Source: an uncultured Clostridia bacterium
Lineage (GTDB): Bacteria; Bacillota; Clostridia; Monoglobales; Monoglobaceae
NCBI GenBank assembly: GCA_947625905.1
Contig: CANQQJ010000001.1
Span: 1-64,000, forward strand
Length of the DNA: 64,000 nucleotides
Direction: 5' to 3'
The notes under the pieces were generated by a model. The model was given only the letters and a program-made list of their open reading frames with translations. It made no database searches and was not told the origin of the DNA. The translations under genes and the position numbers were made by a program. Of this stretch, positions 27,730-35,741 are shown in pieces. Within the stretch, counting starts at the first letter, position 1; the number at the start of each line of letters is the position of its first letter.

Positions 27730-28266
27730 ATGAGCGATGCGATCAAGATAACCACACCGATAACAAAGGATAAGATAAAAATTTTAAAGGCGGGCGACAG
27801 CGTACTGCTCAGTGGCACGATCTACACCGCACGAGACGCGGCGCACAAGAGAATGATCGAGGCCCTCGAGCGCGGCGAAAAGCTGCCGATAGAGATAAAA
27901 GATCAGACTATATACTACGCGGGCCCCGCTCCGGCCAAGCCGGGCAGGGTCATCGGCTCATGCGGTCCCACCACCAGCGGGCGCATGGACGCCTACGCCC
28001 CGACGCTGATTCGCCTGGGGCTCACCGGAATGATAGGCAAGGGCGAGCGCTCCGACGAGGTTGTGAGCGCCATGACGGAATGCGGCGCGGTGTATTTCGG
28101 CGCCATCGGCGGCGCGGGCGCGCTTATCTCAAAGTGCGTGACCTCGGCCGAGGTTGTGGCCTACGAGGATCTGGGCGCCGAGGCGATCAGACGCCTGACT
28201 GTCGAAAACTTCCCCCTCACCGTGATAATAGACACCAAGGGCAATAATTTATATCACGACAGATAG
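27730..28266 (+). CDS. Class I fumarase/tartrate dehydratase beta subunit
   Basis: The 178-residue protein matches the C-terminal (beta) domain of Fe-S hydro-lyases: GDSVLLSGTIYTARDAAHKR, IYYAGPAPA, GSCGPTTSGRMD, IGKGERSDEV and YFGAIGGAGALI. In two-subunit enzymes the alpha subunit carries the iron-sulfur cluster and its gene normally lies just upstream. Here the upstream gene is a HAD phosphatase and no alpha gene is present in the window. It may pair with a distant alpha subunit. It is 13 nt downstream of the HAD gene and likely in the same operon. Confidence 0.92.
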   Translation: MSDAIKITTPITKDKIKILKAGDSVLLSGTIYTARDAAHKRMIEALERGEKLPIEIKDQTIYYAGPAPAKPGRVIGSCGPTTSGRMDAYAPTLIRLGLTGMIGKGERSDEVVSAMTECGAVYFGAIGGAGALISKCVTSAEVVAYEDLGAEAIRRLTVENFPLTVIIDTKGNNLYHDR

Positions 28267-28284
28267 TTTGCCGGAGAATACATT

Positions 28285-29034
28285 ATGAATAAATCCAATA
28301 TAATAGTGACGACCGCCGCTGTACTGATTCTGATTGCCGCGGCATTGTGCGCGACTATATTTTGTAATAACAGACAGGAGCCCGCCGAGGTAAACTCGGG
28401 TGAAGGCTCCGTAGTTTTTAATGCCGAAGAAGCTGCAAACGGCGTTCTGTGTTTTTCGGCCGTGTCCGATGAGTTTATTAATGCTTTTAACAAGGCCTAT
28501 AAAACTGACAAAGGAACTGATTTTTTGCCGGCTCTTTCCGAATGGACAGCCTCCGACTATGCCGAAAGAGATGGCCGCGAAACGGTGCTATACACATTCA
28601 GCCGTGAACCTGACATTTGGTCGCTGCCGACTGTTTCCGTATACTCTTTTTTAGACAATGATTATATTCGGGAAATAAGCCTTAACTTTGACGACCACAG
28701 CTACTCGCCAAATCTCTTTAAACAATATGAGGAATTGTGTTATTACGCGATAAAGGCGGTAATGCCGGATTTATCGGGTGATGAAATTAAAGCAATTTAT
28801 CAAGACTTAAATCAAAAGGCGTATGATTTCATTACAACAACGCCATATTCGTTGAACGTTTCGCCGTCGATAATTTATTATAATGACAGTATCGGCCTAT
28901 ATCCGTATTTTGCCATAGGCGAGCGGATGCACCTCTGTATTGTGCCGGTGACAAATGAATATTTGAAGCAGCTAAAAGATCAAGGCACTCATGTAACTGA
29001 AATTTCGGAGTTTCTTAAATTTACTCAAGTATGA
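28285..29034 (+). CDS. Hypothetical membrane-anchored extracellular protein
   Basis: A 249-residue protein not assigned to a family. It has an N-terminal membrane helix (about 6-27) that could be a signal anchor, then a mixed, mostly acidic extracellular region with many aromatic residues. No catalytic motif is evident. It begins 18 nt after the fumarase beta gene but is less GC-rich, and the gene after it has its own promoter. It is probably a real gene, given codon use and a usable start. Function unknown. Confidence 0.6.
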   Translation: MNKSNIIVTTAAVLILIAAALCATIFCNNRQEPAEVNSGEGSVVFNAEEAANGVLCFSAVSDEFINAFNKAYKTDKGTDFLPALSEWTASDYAERDGRETVLYTFSREPDIWSLPTVSVYSFLDNDYIREISLNFDDHSYSPNLFKQYEELCYYAIKAVMPDLSGDEIKAIYQDLNQKAYDFITTTPYSLNVSPSIIYYNDSIGLYPYFAIGERMHLCIVPVTNEYLKQLKDQGTHVTEISEFLKFTQV

Positions 29035-29049
29035 TTTATCAAATCGTAC

Positions 29050-29078
29050 TTGACTAAATCAAACTTGTGTGATATAAT
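29050..29078 (+). promoter_or_regulatory. Promoter for the ATPase gene
   Basis: TTGACT (29050-29055), 17 bp, TATAAT (29073-29078), 30 bp ahead of the ATPase start. Confidence 0.75.
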
Positions 29079-29108
29079 ATAAACATCAAAATGATCGGAG
29101 GTCATGAC

Positions 29109-30518
29109 ATGTTTATAGGCAGAGAACGCGAGCTTGCGGCTCTTGAGAGATTATATGATTCGGACAAGTTTGAATTCGCGGTCATCTACGGCAGACGGCG
29201 CGTCGGCAAAACCGCGCTTATCAACAAGTTTATTGCCGACAAAAGCGCGATATATTTCACGGGCGTTGAAAGCAACGCGAAGCAAAATCTTGAAAATTTT
29301 TCAAAAAGTATTATGGAATACGCGAGCGGAATTGACGCGGAAATGTCGTTCCAATCTTTTCAGGCGGCGTTTGAATACGTTTTTAAGCTTGCGGAAAACA
29401 AAAGACTTGTGCTCGCGATCGACGAGTATCCTTATGTTGCCCGTTCGTCCAAGAGCCTTGCTTCGACCTTGCAGCTTTTAATTGATAAAAATAAAGACAC
29501 GTCAAAGCTTATGCTTATCCTGTGCGGCTCGTCAATGTCATATATGGATGATCACGTCCTCGCGTATAAAGCGCCGCTATACGGCAGGAGAACGGCTCAG
29601 ATGAAGCTTTTGCCGTTTGATTTTGAGGAAGTCTGCCGCTATCTCAAAGAATTTTCGGACAGGGACAAAGCCTTGATTTACGGAGCCGTCGGCGGTACTC
29701 CGCAATACCTTTTGCAGATCGACAATAAACTGAGCGTTGAGGAAAATATTAAAAATACATTTTTGAATCCTGTTTCGTTTTTGTATGAGGAACCGATAAA
29801 TCTGCTAAAGCAGGAGGTCAGGGAGCCGTCAATCTATACGGCGGTTATCGCCGCTATAGCCGCGGGGGCGTCAAGAATGTCGGAAATTTCAAGCAAAGTC
29901 GGCGAGGACGCGAACGTTTGCTCGATGTATTTGAAAAATCTTGTAAATCTCGGCATTGTGCGAAAAGAAACGCCTTACGGGGAAAAGATGTCGCGAAAGT
30001 CGATCTATTCGATCGAGGATAATATGTTTAGGTTTTGGTATCGGTTTGTGTTTGAAAACAATTCGATCATCGCCCGCGGCGCCGCGGATCTGCTGTATAA
30101 GCGCATTGAGCCGCATTTTTCGGAATATATGGGCAAGGTCTTTGAGGAGATCTGCAAGCAGTACCTTTGGAAAGCGCTTTTAAACGGCGATTGTCCGGTG
30201 GAGTTTTCTTCTCTCGGCCGCTGGTGGGGCAATAATCCGAGAGAAAAGCGGCAGGAAGAGATCGACATTATGGGCGAGCAGGATAAAAACACAGCCCTTT
30301 TTGCGGAGTGTAAATGGACAAACGAAAAGGTTGACATCGGCGTTTTGGAAACCCTTGTTAGGCGAAGCAATCTGTTTAATTATACGACAAAGCATTTTTA
30401 TCTGTTTTCAAAATCCGGCTTTACAAAGGGCTGCAAAGATAAGGCGGCCGAAACGGGAAATGTGACATTGGTCGAGTACGCGGACATAACAGAGAAGATG
30501 CAAAACGAAAAACGTTGA
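29109..30518 (+). CDS. AAA ATPase with C-terminal DUF234 nuclease-like domain
   Basis: A 469-residue archaeal-type ATPase. It has an N-terminal FIGRERELAAL, Walker A GRRRVGKT (about 29-36), Walker B LVLAIDEYPYV, a winged-helix segment near SRMSEISSKVGEDANVCSMY, and a C-terminal DUF234 region whose EEIDIMG...FAECKW resembles a PD-(D/E)xK nuclease core. Such solitary genes are common in Clostridia and archaea. A link to mobile elements or stress has been suggested, but the function is not established. ATG 29109 is chosen because GGAGG ends just upstream. An earlier in-frame ATG at 29091 overlaps it. Confidence 0.88.
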   Translation: MFIGRERELAALERLYDSDKFEFAVIYGRRRVGKTALINKFIADKSAIYFTGVESNAKQNLENFSKSIMEYASGIDAEMSFQSFQAAFEYVFKLAENKRLVLAIDEYPYVARSSKSLASTLQLLIDKNKDTSKLMLILCGSSMSYMDDHVLAYKAPLYGRRTAQMKLLPFDFEEVCRYLKEFSDRDKALIYGAVGGTPQYLLQIDNKLSVEENIKNTFLNPVSFLYEEPINLLKQEVREPSIYTAVIAAIAAGASRMSEISSKVGEDANVCSMYLKNLVNLGIVRKETPYGEKMSRKSIYSIEDNMFRFWYRFVFENNSIIARGAADLLYKRIEPHFSEYMGKVFEEICKQYLWKALLNGDCPVEFSSLGRWWGNNPREKRQEEIDIMGEQDKNTALFAECKWTNEKVDIGVLETLVRRSNLFNYTTKHFYLFSKSGFTKGCKDKAAETGNVTLVEYADITEKMQNEKR

Positions 30519-30637
30519 TAAGTTGATCGAGTGAAATAATCGAACGCCGCGGCGGAGCCTTCGCGATTTGGAAGATCAGGCATTTTAAAGGCCGAACAAG
30601 CATATAATTAATTATAACTTGCTTGGGGGTTGGTTCT

Positions 30638-30904
30638 GTGAGCTTTGATATGCGCAGCATTTTGGTTTATATATTCGGCTTGGGACTGCTGATCATCCTG
30701 TTTCGGGTATTAAAAAAGCCGCTCGGCTGGGCGGCAAGATTTCTTATAAGCTGCGCGCTGGGCGCGGTCGGCATTTTTGTGTTCAACCTGATTTTCGCCA
30801 AGGCGGGAGTGTACCTGCCGATAAACCCGTTCAACGCCCTGACGATCGGGGTGTTCGGTCCTCCGGGCTTTGTTATACTGTGGGTGCTGGCCTCGATAAT
30901 TTAA
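30638..30904 (+). CDS. BofA-family sporulation membrane protein
   Basis: The 88-residue product has two hydrophobic segments and the C-terminal NPFNALTIGVFGPPGFVILW signature of the pro-sigma-K processing inhibitor BofA. In Bacillus subtilis BofA restrains the SpoIVFB protease in the outer forespore membrane. GTG 30638 is preferred because GGGGG lies eight bases upstream. A longer frame starts at TTG 30623, inside that Shine-Dalgarno. It is consistent with the other sporulation genes here. Confidence 0.85.
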   Translation: MSFDMRSILVYIFGLGLLIILFRVLKKPLGWAARFLISCALGAVGIFVFNLIFAKAGVYLPINPFNALTIGVFGPPGFVILWVLASII

Positions 30905-30919
30905 GCGCCGCGCGCCGTT

Positions 30920-31891
30920 TTACCGAGGCTTTAAATTTTCGTATTTTATCAGAGCGAGAGTCTCCGCGGAGCTCTCGCATTTGTTTATTTTTTCCCTGAG
31001 CGCCGCACCGCCGGGCATCCCTTTGAAGTACCACGCCATGTGCTTGCGCCCCTCTAAGGTGCCGCGCCGCTCGCCCTTGAATTTGACCAAAAGCTCAAGG
31101 TGCCGCGCCGCGACCTCGCACCGCTCCCTGAGCGATGGCGGAGGAAGAATGGCGCCGTCTTTTAGGTAGGCGTTCACCCGCTCGAATATCCACGGGTCGC
31201 CCTGCGCCGCTCTGCCGATCATCACGCCGTCGCAGCCGGTGTATTCGAGCATTTTTTTGGCCGACTCTCCGCCGCGCACGTCGCCGTTCCCGATGACCGG
31301 GATTTTCACCGCGGCCTTGACCTTTTTGATAATGTCAAGGTCGGCTTCGCCCGAGTAGAACTGCGTTCTCGTCCTGCCGTGGACGGTCAACGCGTCGGCG
31401 CCGCTCTGCTCGGCGATCTTGGCGAACTCCACAGCGTTCACGCTGCCCTCGTCCCAGCCCATGCGGAACTTGACCGTCACCGGGCAGGGCGCGGCTTTTT
31501 TCACGCTTTTAATTATTTCTCCGGCCAGGCGCGGGTCTTTCATCAGCGCGCAGCCGTCGCCGTTGTTCACTATTTTCGGCGCGGGGCAGCCCATGTTGAT
31601 GTCGATCATGTCGGCGCCGCTGCGGAGCGCGCCCTCGGTGATCTTAGCCATCACCTCGGGCTCGTGGCCGAAGATCTGCGCCGCTGCGGGTTTTTCCTCG
31701 TCGAGGACCTCAAGCAGCACCTCGGTCTTTTTGTTTTTGTAAAGCAGACCCTTGCCCGACACCATCTCGGTGTACATCAAAGACGGGCCGAAGGGCTTCG
31801 CGATCAGCCGAAAGGCCTTGTCTGTGACGCCCGCCATGGGCGCCAGCAGCACATTGCCGTCAAGCACGATGTTTCCGATTTTAAGATCCAA
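30920..31891 (-). CDS. dusB: tRNA-dihydrouridine synthase (DusB type)
   Basis: An FMN enzyme reducing uridines in tRNA D-loops. The 323-residue protein begins with APMAGVTDKAFR and has the catalytic Cys in DINMGCPAPKIV, Lys and Arg in TVKFRMGWD, HGRTRTQFYSG, and the FMN phosphate site in VIGNGDVRGG and GVMIGRAAQGDPW. The length is normal. It converges on bofA, with 15 nt between the ends. Confidence 0.95.
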   Translation of the reverse strand: MDLKIGNIVLDGNVLLAPMAGVTDKAFRLIAKPFGPSLMYTEMVSGKGLLYKNKKTEVLLEVLDEEKPAAAQIFGHEPEVMAKITEGALRSGADMIDINMGCPAPKIVNNGDGCALMKDPRLAGEIIKSVKKAAPCPVTVKFRMGWDEGSVNAVEFAKIAEQSGADALTVHGRTRTQFYSGEADLDIIKKVKAAVKIPVIGNGDVRGGESAKKMLEYTGCDGVMIGRAAQGDPWIFERVNAYLKDGAILPPPSLRERCEVAARHLELLVKFKGERRGTLEGRKHMAWYFKGMPGGAALREKINKCESSAETLALIKYENLKPR

Positions 31892-31975
31892 GTCATCACT
31901 TCCCTAAATGTTTTGAAGGATACTCAAATCATTATACAACAGTTCGCGTGCGTTTGCAAGCTCGGATTTTCGCGC

Positions 31976-32974
31976 TTATCTGTATCTGTCAACGTCGCTT
32001 AAGGTTATGCCTTCGTTGACCGCGATGTTTATGCCGTTTGCCACGACCGATGATATGTCGCCGATTATGGTGTCAACGTCCTTAGGCGCCACGATAAAGC
32101 TGCCGAACCGCGGCTTTATCACCTCGCGTATCAGCTCGTATTTTTCGTCCGCCATGCCGCCGATTATTTTAAGGATCTTCGCCGTGGGCTTGTCCTTGAT
32201 ACGGCTCCGCTCGTCCGCCGCCTCGACCAGCATGTCGAGCGTGTCGCCCGCTATCGTCGCGGCGTCCACCACGGTCGGCACACCGATAGCGATCACCGGC
32301 ACGCCCAGAGTTTCGCGGCTCAGGCCCTTTCGCTTGTTGCCCACGCCCTCGCCCGGGGTTATCCCCGTGTCGGCGATCTGTATCGTCGTGTTGACGCGCT
32401 CCATCTTGCGCGAGCACAGCGCGTCTATCGCGATTACCAGCTTGGGCTTTATCTTGTCGGTCACGCCGCGGATTATCTCGCCGGTCTCGATGCCGGTCAG
32501 CCCAAGCACCCCGGGCTCTATCCCGCATATCGAGCGCACGCCCTTCTGTATCTCGTCGGGCACGTATTCTTTAAGGTGCCGCGTTATCATCAGCGACGAT
32601 ATCACCTTGGGCCCCAGCGCGTCGGCCGTTATGTTTCGGTTCCCGAGCCCCACCACAAGGATAACGTCGTCGTCGCCGCTCAAAAATTTGTCGGTCAGCG
32701 ACTTGAGCTCCTTGGCGCACACGCGGCACATCTCCTCGTATATCTTTTGTTCGCCGTAAAACCTTTGGGGCATCTCGATCGTGATATAGTCGCCCATCGG
32801 CTTGCCAAGGCTTTGTTCGCCTTTCGGGCTGTTTATCACCACTCGCGTCACCTTTATGATGTCCGCCTCGGTGTACTCGTCCACCGATATCCCGCTCATG
32901 TCGGGCTCGTGCTCCACGCTCTCGGAGTACATCTCCTTCGCCTCAAGCGCCAGATCGCAGCGTATCTGTTCCAT
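31976..32974 (-). CDS. gpr: Germination protease (spore protease Gpr)
   Basis: An aspartic-type endopeptidase that degrades the small acid-soluble spore proteins protecting spore DNA. The 332-residue protein begins MEQIRCDLALEAKEM and includes VVGLGNRNITADALGPKV, SICGIEPGVLGLTGIET, AIDALCSRKMERVNTTIQIADTG and GVPTVVDAATIAGDT, all typical of Gpr. ATG 32974 has AAAGAGGTGG upstream. The frame extends to 33007 without a better start. The presence of Gpr is strong evidence for endospore formation. Confidence 0.96.
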   Translation of the reverse strand: MEQIRCDLALEAKEMYSESVEHEPDMSGISVDEYTEADIIKVTRVVINSPKGEQSLGKPMGDYITIEMPQRFYGEQKIYEEMCRVCAKELKSLTDKFLSGDDDVILVVGLGNRNITADALGPKVISSLMITRHLKEYVPDEIQKGVRSICGIEPGVLGLTGIETGEIIRGVTDKIKPKLVIAIDALCSRKMERVNTTIQIADTGITPGEGVGNKRKGLSRETLGVPVIAIGVPTVVDAATIAGDTLDMLVEAADERSRIKDKPTAKILKIIGGMADEKYELIREVIKPRFGSFIVAPKDVDTIIGDISSVVANGINIAVNEGITLSDVDRYR

Positions 32975-33043
32975 AAAAACCACCTCTTTCCCTAATATCA
33001 TTTCCAAAATTATTTAAAATAATGAATATTTTTAAATTTCGCA

Positions 33044-33072
33044 TTGACCTTTTGGGGATAATATGATAGAAT
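33044..33072 (+). promoter_or_regulatory. Promoter of the leader RNA / LRR gene
   Basis: TTGACC (33044-33049), 17 bp, TAGAAT (33067-33072). It places the transcription start at about 33078-33080, the first base of the closing stem of the leader. Confidence 0.8.
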
Positions 33073-33077
33073 AAAAA

Positions 33078-33250
33078 TGCCACATAACTTAATATTGTTT
33101 CTATTTGCAGTGCGTATTTTTATGCCTTTAGGCAAAAATACAGGCTCTATTTTTCGCGTACTGTTTATAGAATCGAAAGTTGTGTGGCAGCAATCGGAGC
33201 TATGTGTTTTTCGTGTTTAGCTTCGGTTGAGGCTAAACACTTTTTATTTT
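33078..33250 (+). ncRNA. Candidate regulatory leader RNA with alternative terminator/antiterminator
   Basis: The RNA begins with a 13-bp perfect closing stem (33078-33090 with 33177-33189). It encloses a rod of further helices: UUCUAU/AUAGAA, CAGU/ACUG, GCG/CGC and a terminal hairpin with an 8-bp U/A-rich stem capped by GCC-UUUA-GGC. One base after the stem, 33191-33202 can pair over 12 bp (two G-U) with 33218-33229. That pairing excludes the 12-bp terminator 33213-33224/33229-33240. The layout is that of a transcriptional riboswitch or protein-controlled attenuator for the LRR gene. It has no T-box, c-di-GMP, purine or other motif I recognise. A free-standing sRNA is an alternative. Confidence 0.65.
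33213..33250 (+). terminator. Leader terminator upstream of the LRR gene
   Basis: A 12-bp stem with GGUU tetraloop (33213-33240) followed by TTTTTATTTTA. The coding Shine-Dalgarno AGGAGG begins right after, so read-through is needed for expression of the LRR gene. Confidence 0.85.
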
Positions 33251-33265
33251 AGGAGGTATATTTTT

Positions 33266-34897
33266 ATGAAAAGGGTTTTATGTTTAAGTATGGTATTAAC
33301 AATGCTTTGCTCACTTTTGACATTTATGCCCGCAACTGCTGTGTCAATAATAGACAGCGGCGAATGCGGCATAGATTTAAAATGGGAGTTTGACTCGGAC
33401 GGAACTTTGACGATCAGCGGATTTGGCGAAATGAACGATATGTCAGGCTACGGACGAACCGCGCCATGGAAAGACTATGTGACCGATATAAAAAAAGTGG
33501 TTTTGCCGGACGGACTAATTTATATAGGTTCTTCTGCTTTTTCGGGCTGCGTAAATATGTCGGATGTTAATTTGCCCGACACATTGGAAGAAATAAGTGG
33601 AAGTGCTTTTAAAGGATGCTCAAAGCTTAAAAAGATAAATATTCCCCAAAGCTTAACGAAGATCGGTCGAATAGCTTTTGAAGGAACACCTTTAATAAGT
33701 CAAAAGGGTGATTTTAGATTTTTGGGAGATGATATACTTGTAGAATATACGGGCAGCGGCAAAGAAGTCATAATACCCGACGGAGTGAGAATTGTCGCTG
33801 ACGAAATATTTTTGCAAGAATCGCAAGAATGGCCGGGATCCTACGAACATAATCAAAAAATTACCAAGCTTGTTTTTCCCGACAGCGTAAAGTATATAGG
33901 AGAGACCTTGGCGGGTTGCAAAAACTTGGCCGATATTAAATTTCCGTCCGACTTGATCAGTATAAAAGGTCAAAGATTTGATGTCAACGGCAGCATTTCG
34001 TGGTATGATAATCAGCCTATTGGAGTTGTATATATAGGCGACATTGCATACCATTATAAATCGGAGAAAGGTCCCGAAGGAAACATAGTTCCCGATGTTG
34101 TCCGGATAAAAGAGGGTACAAGGGTAATATGCTCCGAATTTTTTGGTTTTTCTGCTATTTCCAAAAGTGCGGATAAAGTTATACTTCCCGACAGCATTGA
34201 AAGAGTTGAAGAATATGCTCTTCGCGAAACAGAAGTCAATTTGCCAAAAAATTTAAAGTATATAGGTCATGGAGCTTTTCAGCGTTGTCACATTACTCCG
34301 GAAAATATAAAAATACCCGACGGTGTAACAAGGATACATAATTATGGGTTTGCTGTATGCAGCGGCATAACAAGCATAAATATACCCGCCGGCGTGACGT
34401 ATATCGGCAGTGGCGCTTTTAACGGCAATGACGATTTAACAAAAGTAGTAATGTCGAATAGTATGACGTACATCGGCTATTATGCATTTGGTGACTGCGA
34501 TGCTTTAACCAATATATATTATTCCGGCAGCGAGGAGCAATGGAAAAGCACTAAAATAGGGGGAAATAACGAACCATTGATCAACGCGACTATTCACTAT
34601 AACTACGATATGCCCGTGAGCGAGGTCGTCGTGCAAAATGACAGGATCGAGATAAGCACCAATCTTGACAATCTGGTTGAGCCGGAGAAAAAGCAAAAAT
34701 CAAAGGTATACGTGGCGCTTTATGATAAAAACGACGCACTGATCGACAGCTATATCGCGGATTACGACGGAAAGAATATACAAGGCACGCTTGAAAACAA
34801 CGCGAAGGCCGACCATATAAAGGTATTCGTGTGGAACAAAGACGGAAGTCTCGAACCGATAACCGACATAGCCGAATATATAAATTTGAAAAAATAA
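33266..34897 (+). CDS. Secreted BspA-like leucine-rich-repeat (LRR_5) protein
   Basis: A 543-residue secreted protein with a signal peptide (about 1-25). LRR_5 repeats follow from about residue 75 to 440. Repeated elements read like IPDGVTRIHNYGFAVCSGITSINIPAGVTYIGSGAF. The C-terminal region of about 85 residues (from MPVSEVVVQND) resembles a small beta domain used in cell-surface proteins of Clostridia. BspA-type LRR proteins usually bind host or cell-surface ligands. Base composition is clearly more AT-rich than the neighbours, which hints at acquisition. Expression is probably controlled by the leader at 33078-33250. ATG 33266 follows AGGAGG. Confidence 0.88.
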   Translation: MKRVLCLSMVLTMLCSLLTFMPATAVSIIDSGECGIDLKWEFDSDGTLTISGFGEMNDMSGYGRTAPWKDYVTDIKKVVLPDGLIYIGSSAFSGCVNMSDVNLPDTLEEISGSAFKGCSKLKKINIPQSLTKIGRIAFEGTPLISQKGDFRFLGDDILVEYTGSGKEVIIPDGVRIVADEIFLQESQEWPGSYEHNQKITKLVFPDSVKYIGETLAGCKNLADIKFPSDLISIKGQRFDVNGSISWYDNQPIGVVYIGDIAYHYKSEKGPEGNIVPDVVRIKEGTRVICSEFFGFSAISKSADKVILPDSIERVEEYALRETEVNLPKNLKYIGHGAFQRCHITPENIKIPDGVTRIHNYGFAVCSGITSINIPAGVTYIGSGAFNGNDDLTKVVMSNSMTYIGYYAFGDCDALTNIYYSGSEEQWKSTKIGGNNEPLINATIHYNYDMPVSEVVVQNDRIEISTNLDNLVEPEKKQKSKVYVALYDKNDALIDSYIADYDGKNIQGTLENNAKADHIKVFVWNKDGSLEPITDIAEYINLKK

Positions 34898-35741
34898 TTA
34901 AAAATTCCCAATTAAATCCAAAAGGGCGGGCGGCCGAGGTCGTCCGCCCCTACGACTTTTTGCGCATCACGGCCGTAGGGAACGCAAAAAATAGGCGCCC
35001 CCTCGGGGATAATCAGCAAGCTTGCTTGCGGGTTCAAAGCTATCTTTCAAAATTGCTTGCAATTTTGACCAAGAGCTTCCTTAATGCCGGCTGCGGCTTG
35101 TCCGCAGACTGAGGGGGGGGGAGGCCTAATTACTATTCGTTAATAGGGACGTCGAGGGCGCCGTCCCCTACAACATTTTGCGCACTTTTGCCGTAGGGGA
35201 CGACGACCCCGGCGTCCCGCAGGGCGGCAATCTGCCGCCCGTCCTAGTCCCTAGATCCTATTCCCTAGTCCCTACGTTCCCACCTCCGTCTTTTCGCCTT
35301 TGGCGAAAATCCACCTCCTCCCGGGAGGAGGCAAACGGGCGGGTAATATCCACCCCTACAGTATTTTGCAAACTACGGTCGTAGGGGACGACGACCCCGG
35401 CGTCCCGCAGGGCGGCAATCTGCCGCCCGTTCTAGTCCCTAGATCCTATTCCCTAGTCCCTACGTTCCCACCTCCGTCTTTTCGCCTTTGGTGGAAATCC
35501 ACCTCCTCCCGGGAGAAGGCAGACGGGCGGCCGAGGTCGTCCGCCCCTACGATATTTTGCAAACTACGGTCGTAGGGGACGACGACCTCGGCGTCCCGCA
35601 GGGCGGCAACCTGCCGCCCGTCCTAGTCCCTATATCCTATTCCCTAGTCCCTACGTTCCCACCTCCGTCTTTTCGCCTTTGGCGAAAATCCACCTCCTCC
35701 CGGGAGGAGGCAAAGCGGCGCGGAGCCAGCGGGAGGGTTGT
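34898..35741. repeat. 844-bp block of mosaic palindromic repeats
   Basis: The gap between the LRR gene and malQ consists almost wholly of repeat modules. A REP-B hairpin lies at 34927-34954. Next come small hairpins, including AAAATTGC/GCAATTTT near 35050, then a GC module with CTGAGGGGG near 35107, then the three-unit tandem array at 35192-35712. Open frames through this block read only repeat sequence and are not genes. Confidence 0.85.
35192..35712. repeat. Three tandem copies of a ~190-bp composite repeat
   Basis: Units start at 35192, 35380 and 35571 (spacing 188 and 191 bp). The third is truncated at about 142 bp. Each unit contains, in order, a REP-A hairpin, a GGGCGGC/GCCGCCC hairpin, a heptad array, a TTTTCGCC/GGCGAAAA hairpin and the CCTCCTCCCGGGAGGAGG palindrome. 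Units 1 and 2 also continue into a REP-B-like hairpin and a short spacer. Units differ by scattered substitutions. Confidence 0.9.

Noticed and set aside
28285-29034. Lipoprotein call for the hypothetical protein
   Set aside because: The cysteines near the N-terminal helix do not form a proper lipobox. A membrane anchor is the safer description.
32990-33060. Sigma-G promoter for gpr
   Set aside because: A CATTATT element is present upstream, but no acceptable -35 partner lies at the proper spacing, so it is not annotated.
33078-33250. 6S RNA or T-box leader
   Set aside because: The rod lacks the large central bubble of 6S RNA, and no T-box consensus or specifier domain is visible. The alternative terminator pairing favours a switch.
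35192-35712. Possible CRISPR array
   Set aside because: Units are ~190 bp composites of palindromes with similar content throughout. There are no short identical repeats with unique spacers and no cas genes.
34898-35741. Several open frames of 68-164 codons in the repeat block
   Set aside because: They translate palindromic repeats (recurring PPSFRLWRKS-like strings) and share sequence only because the DNA repeats.
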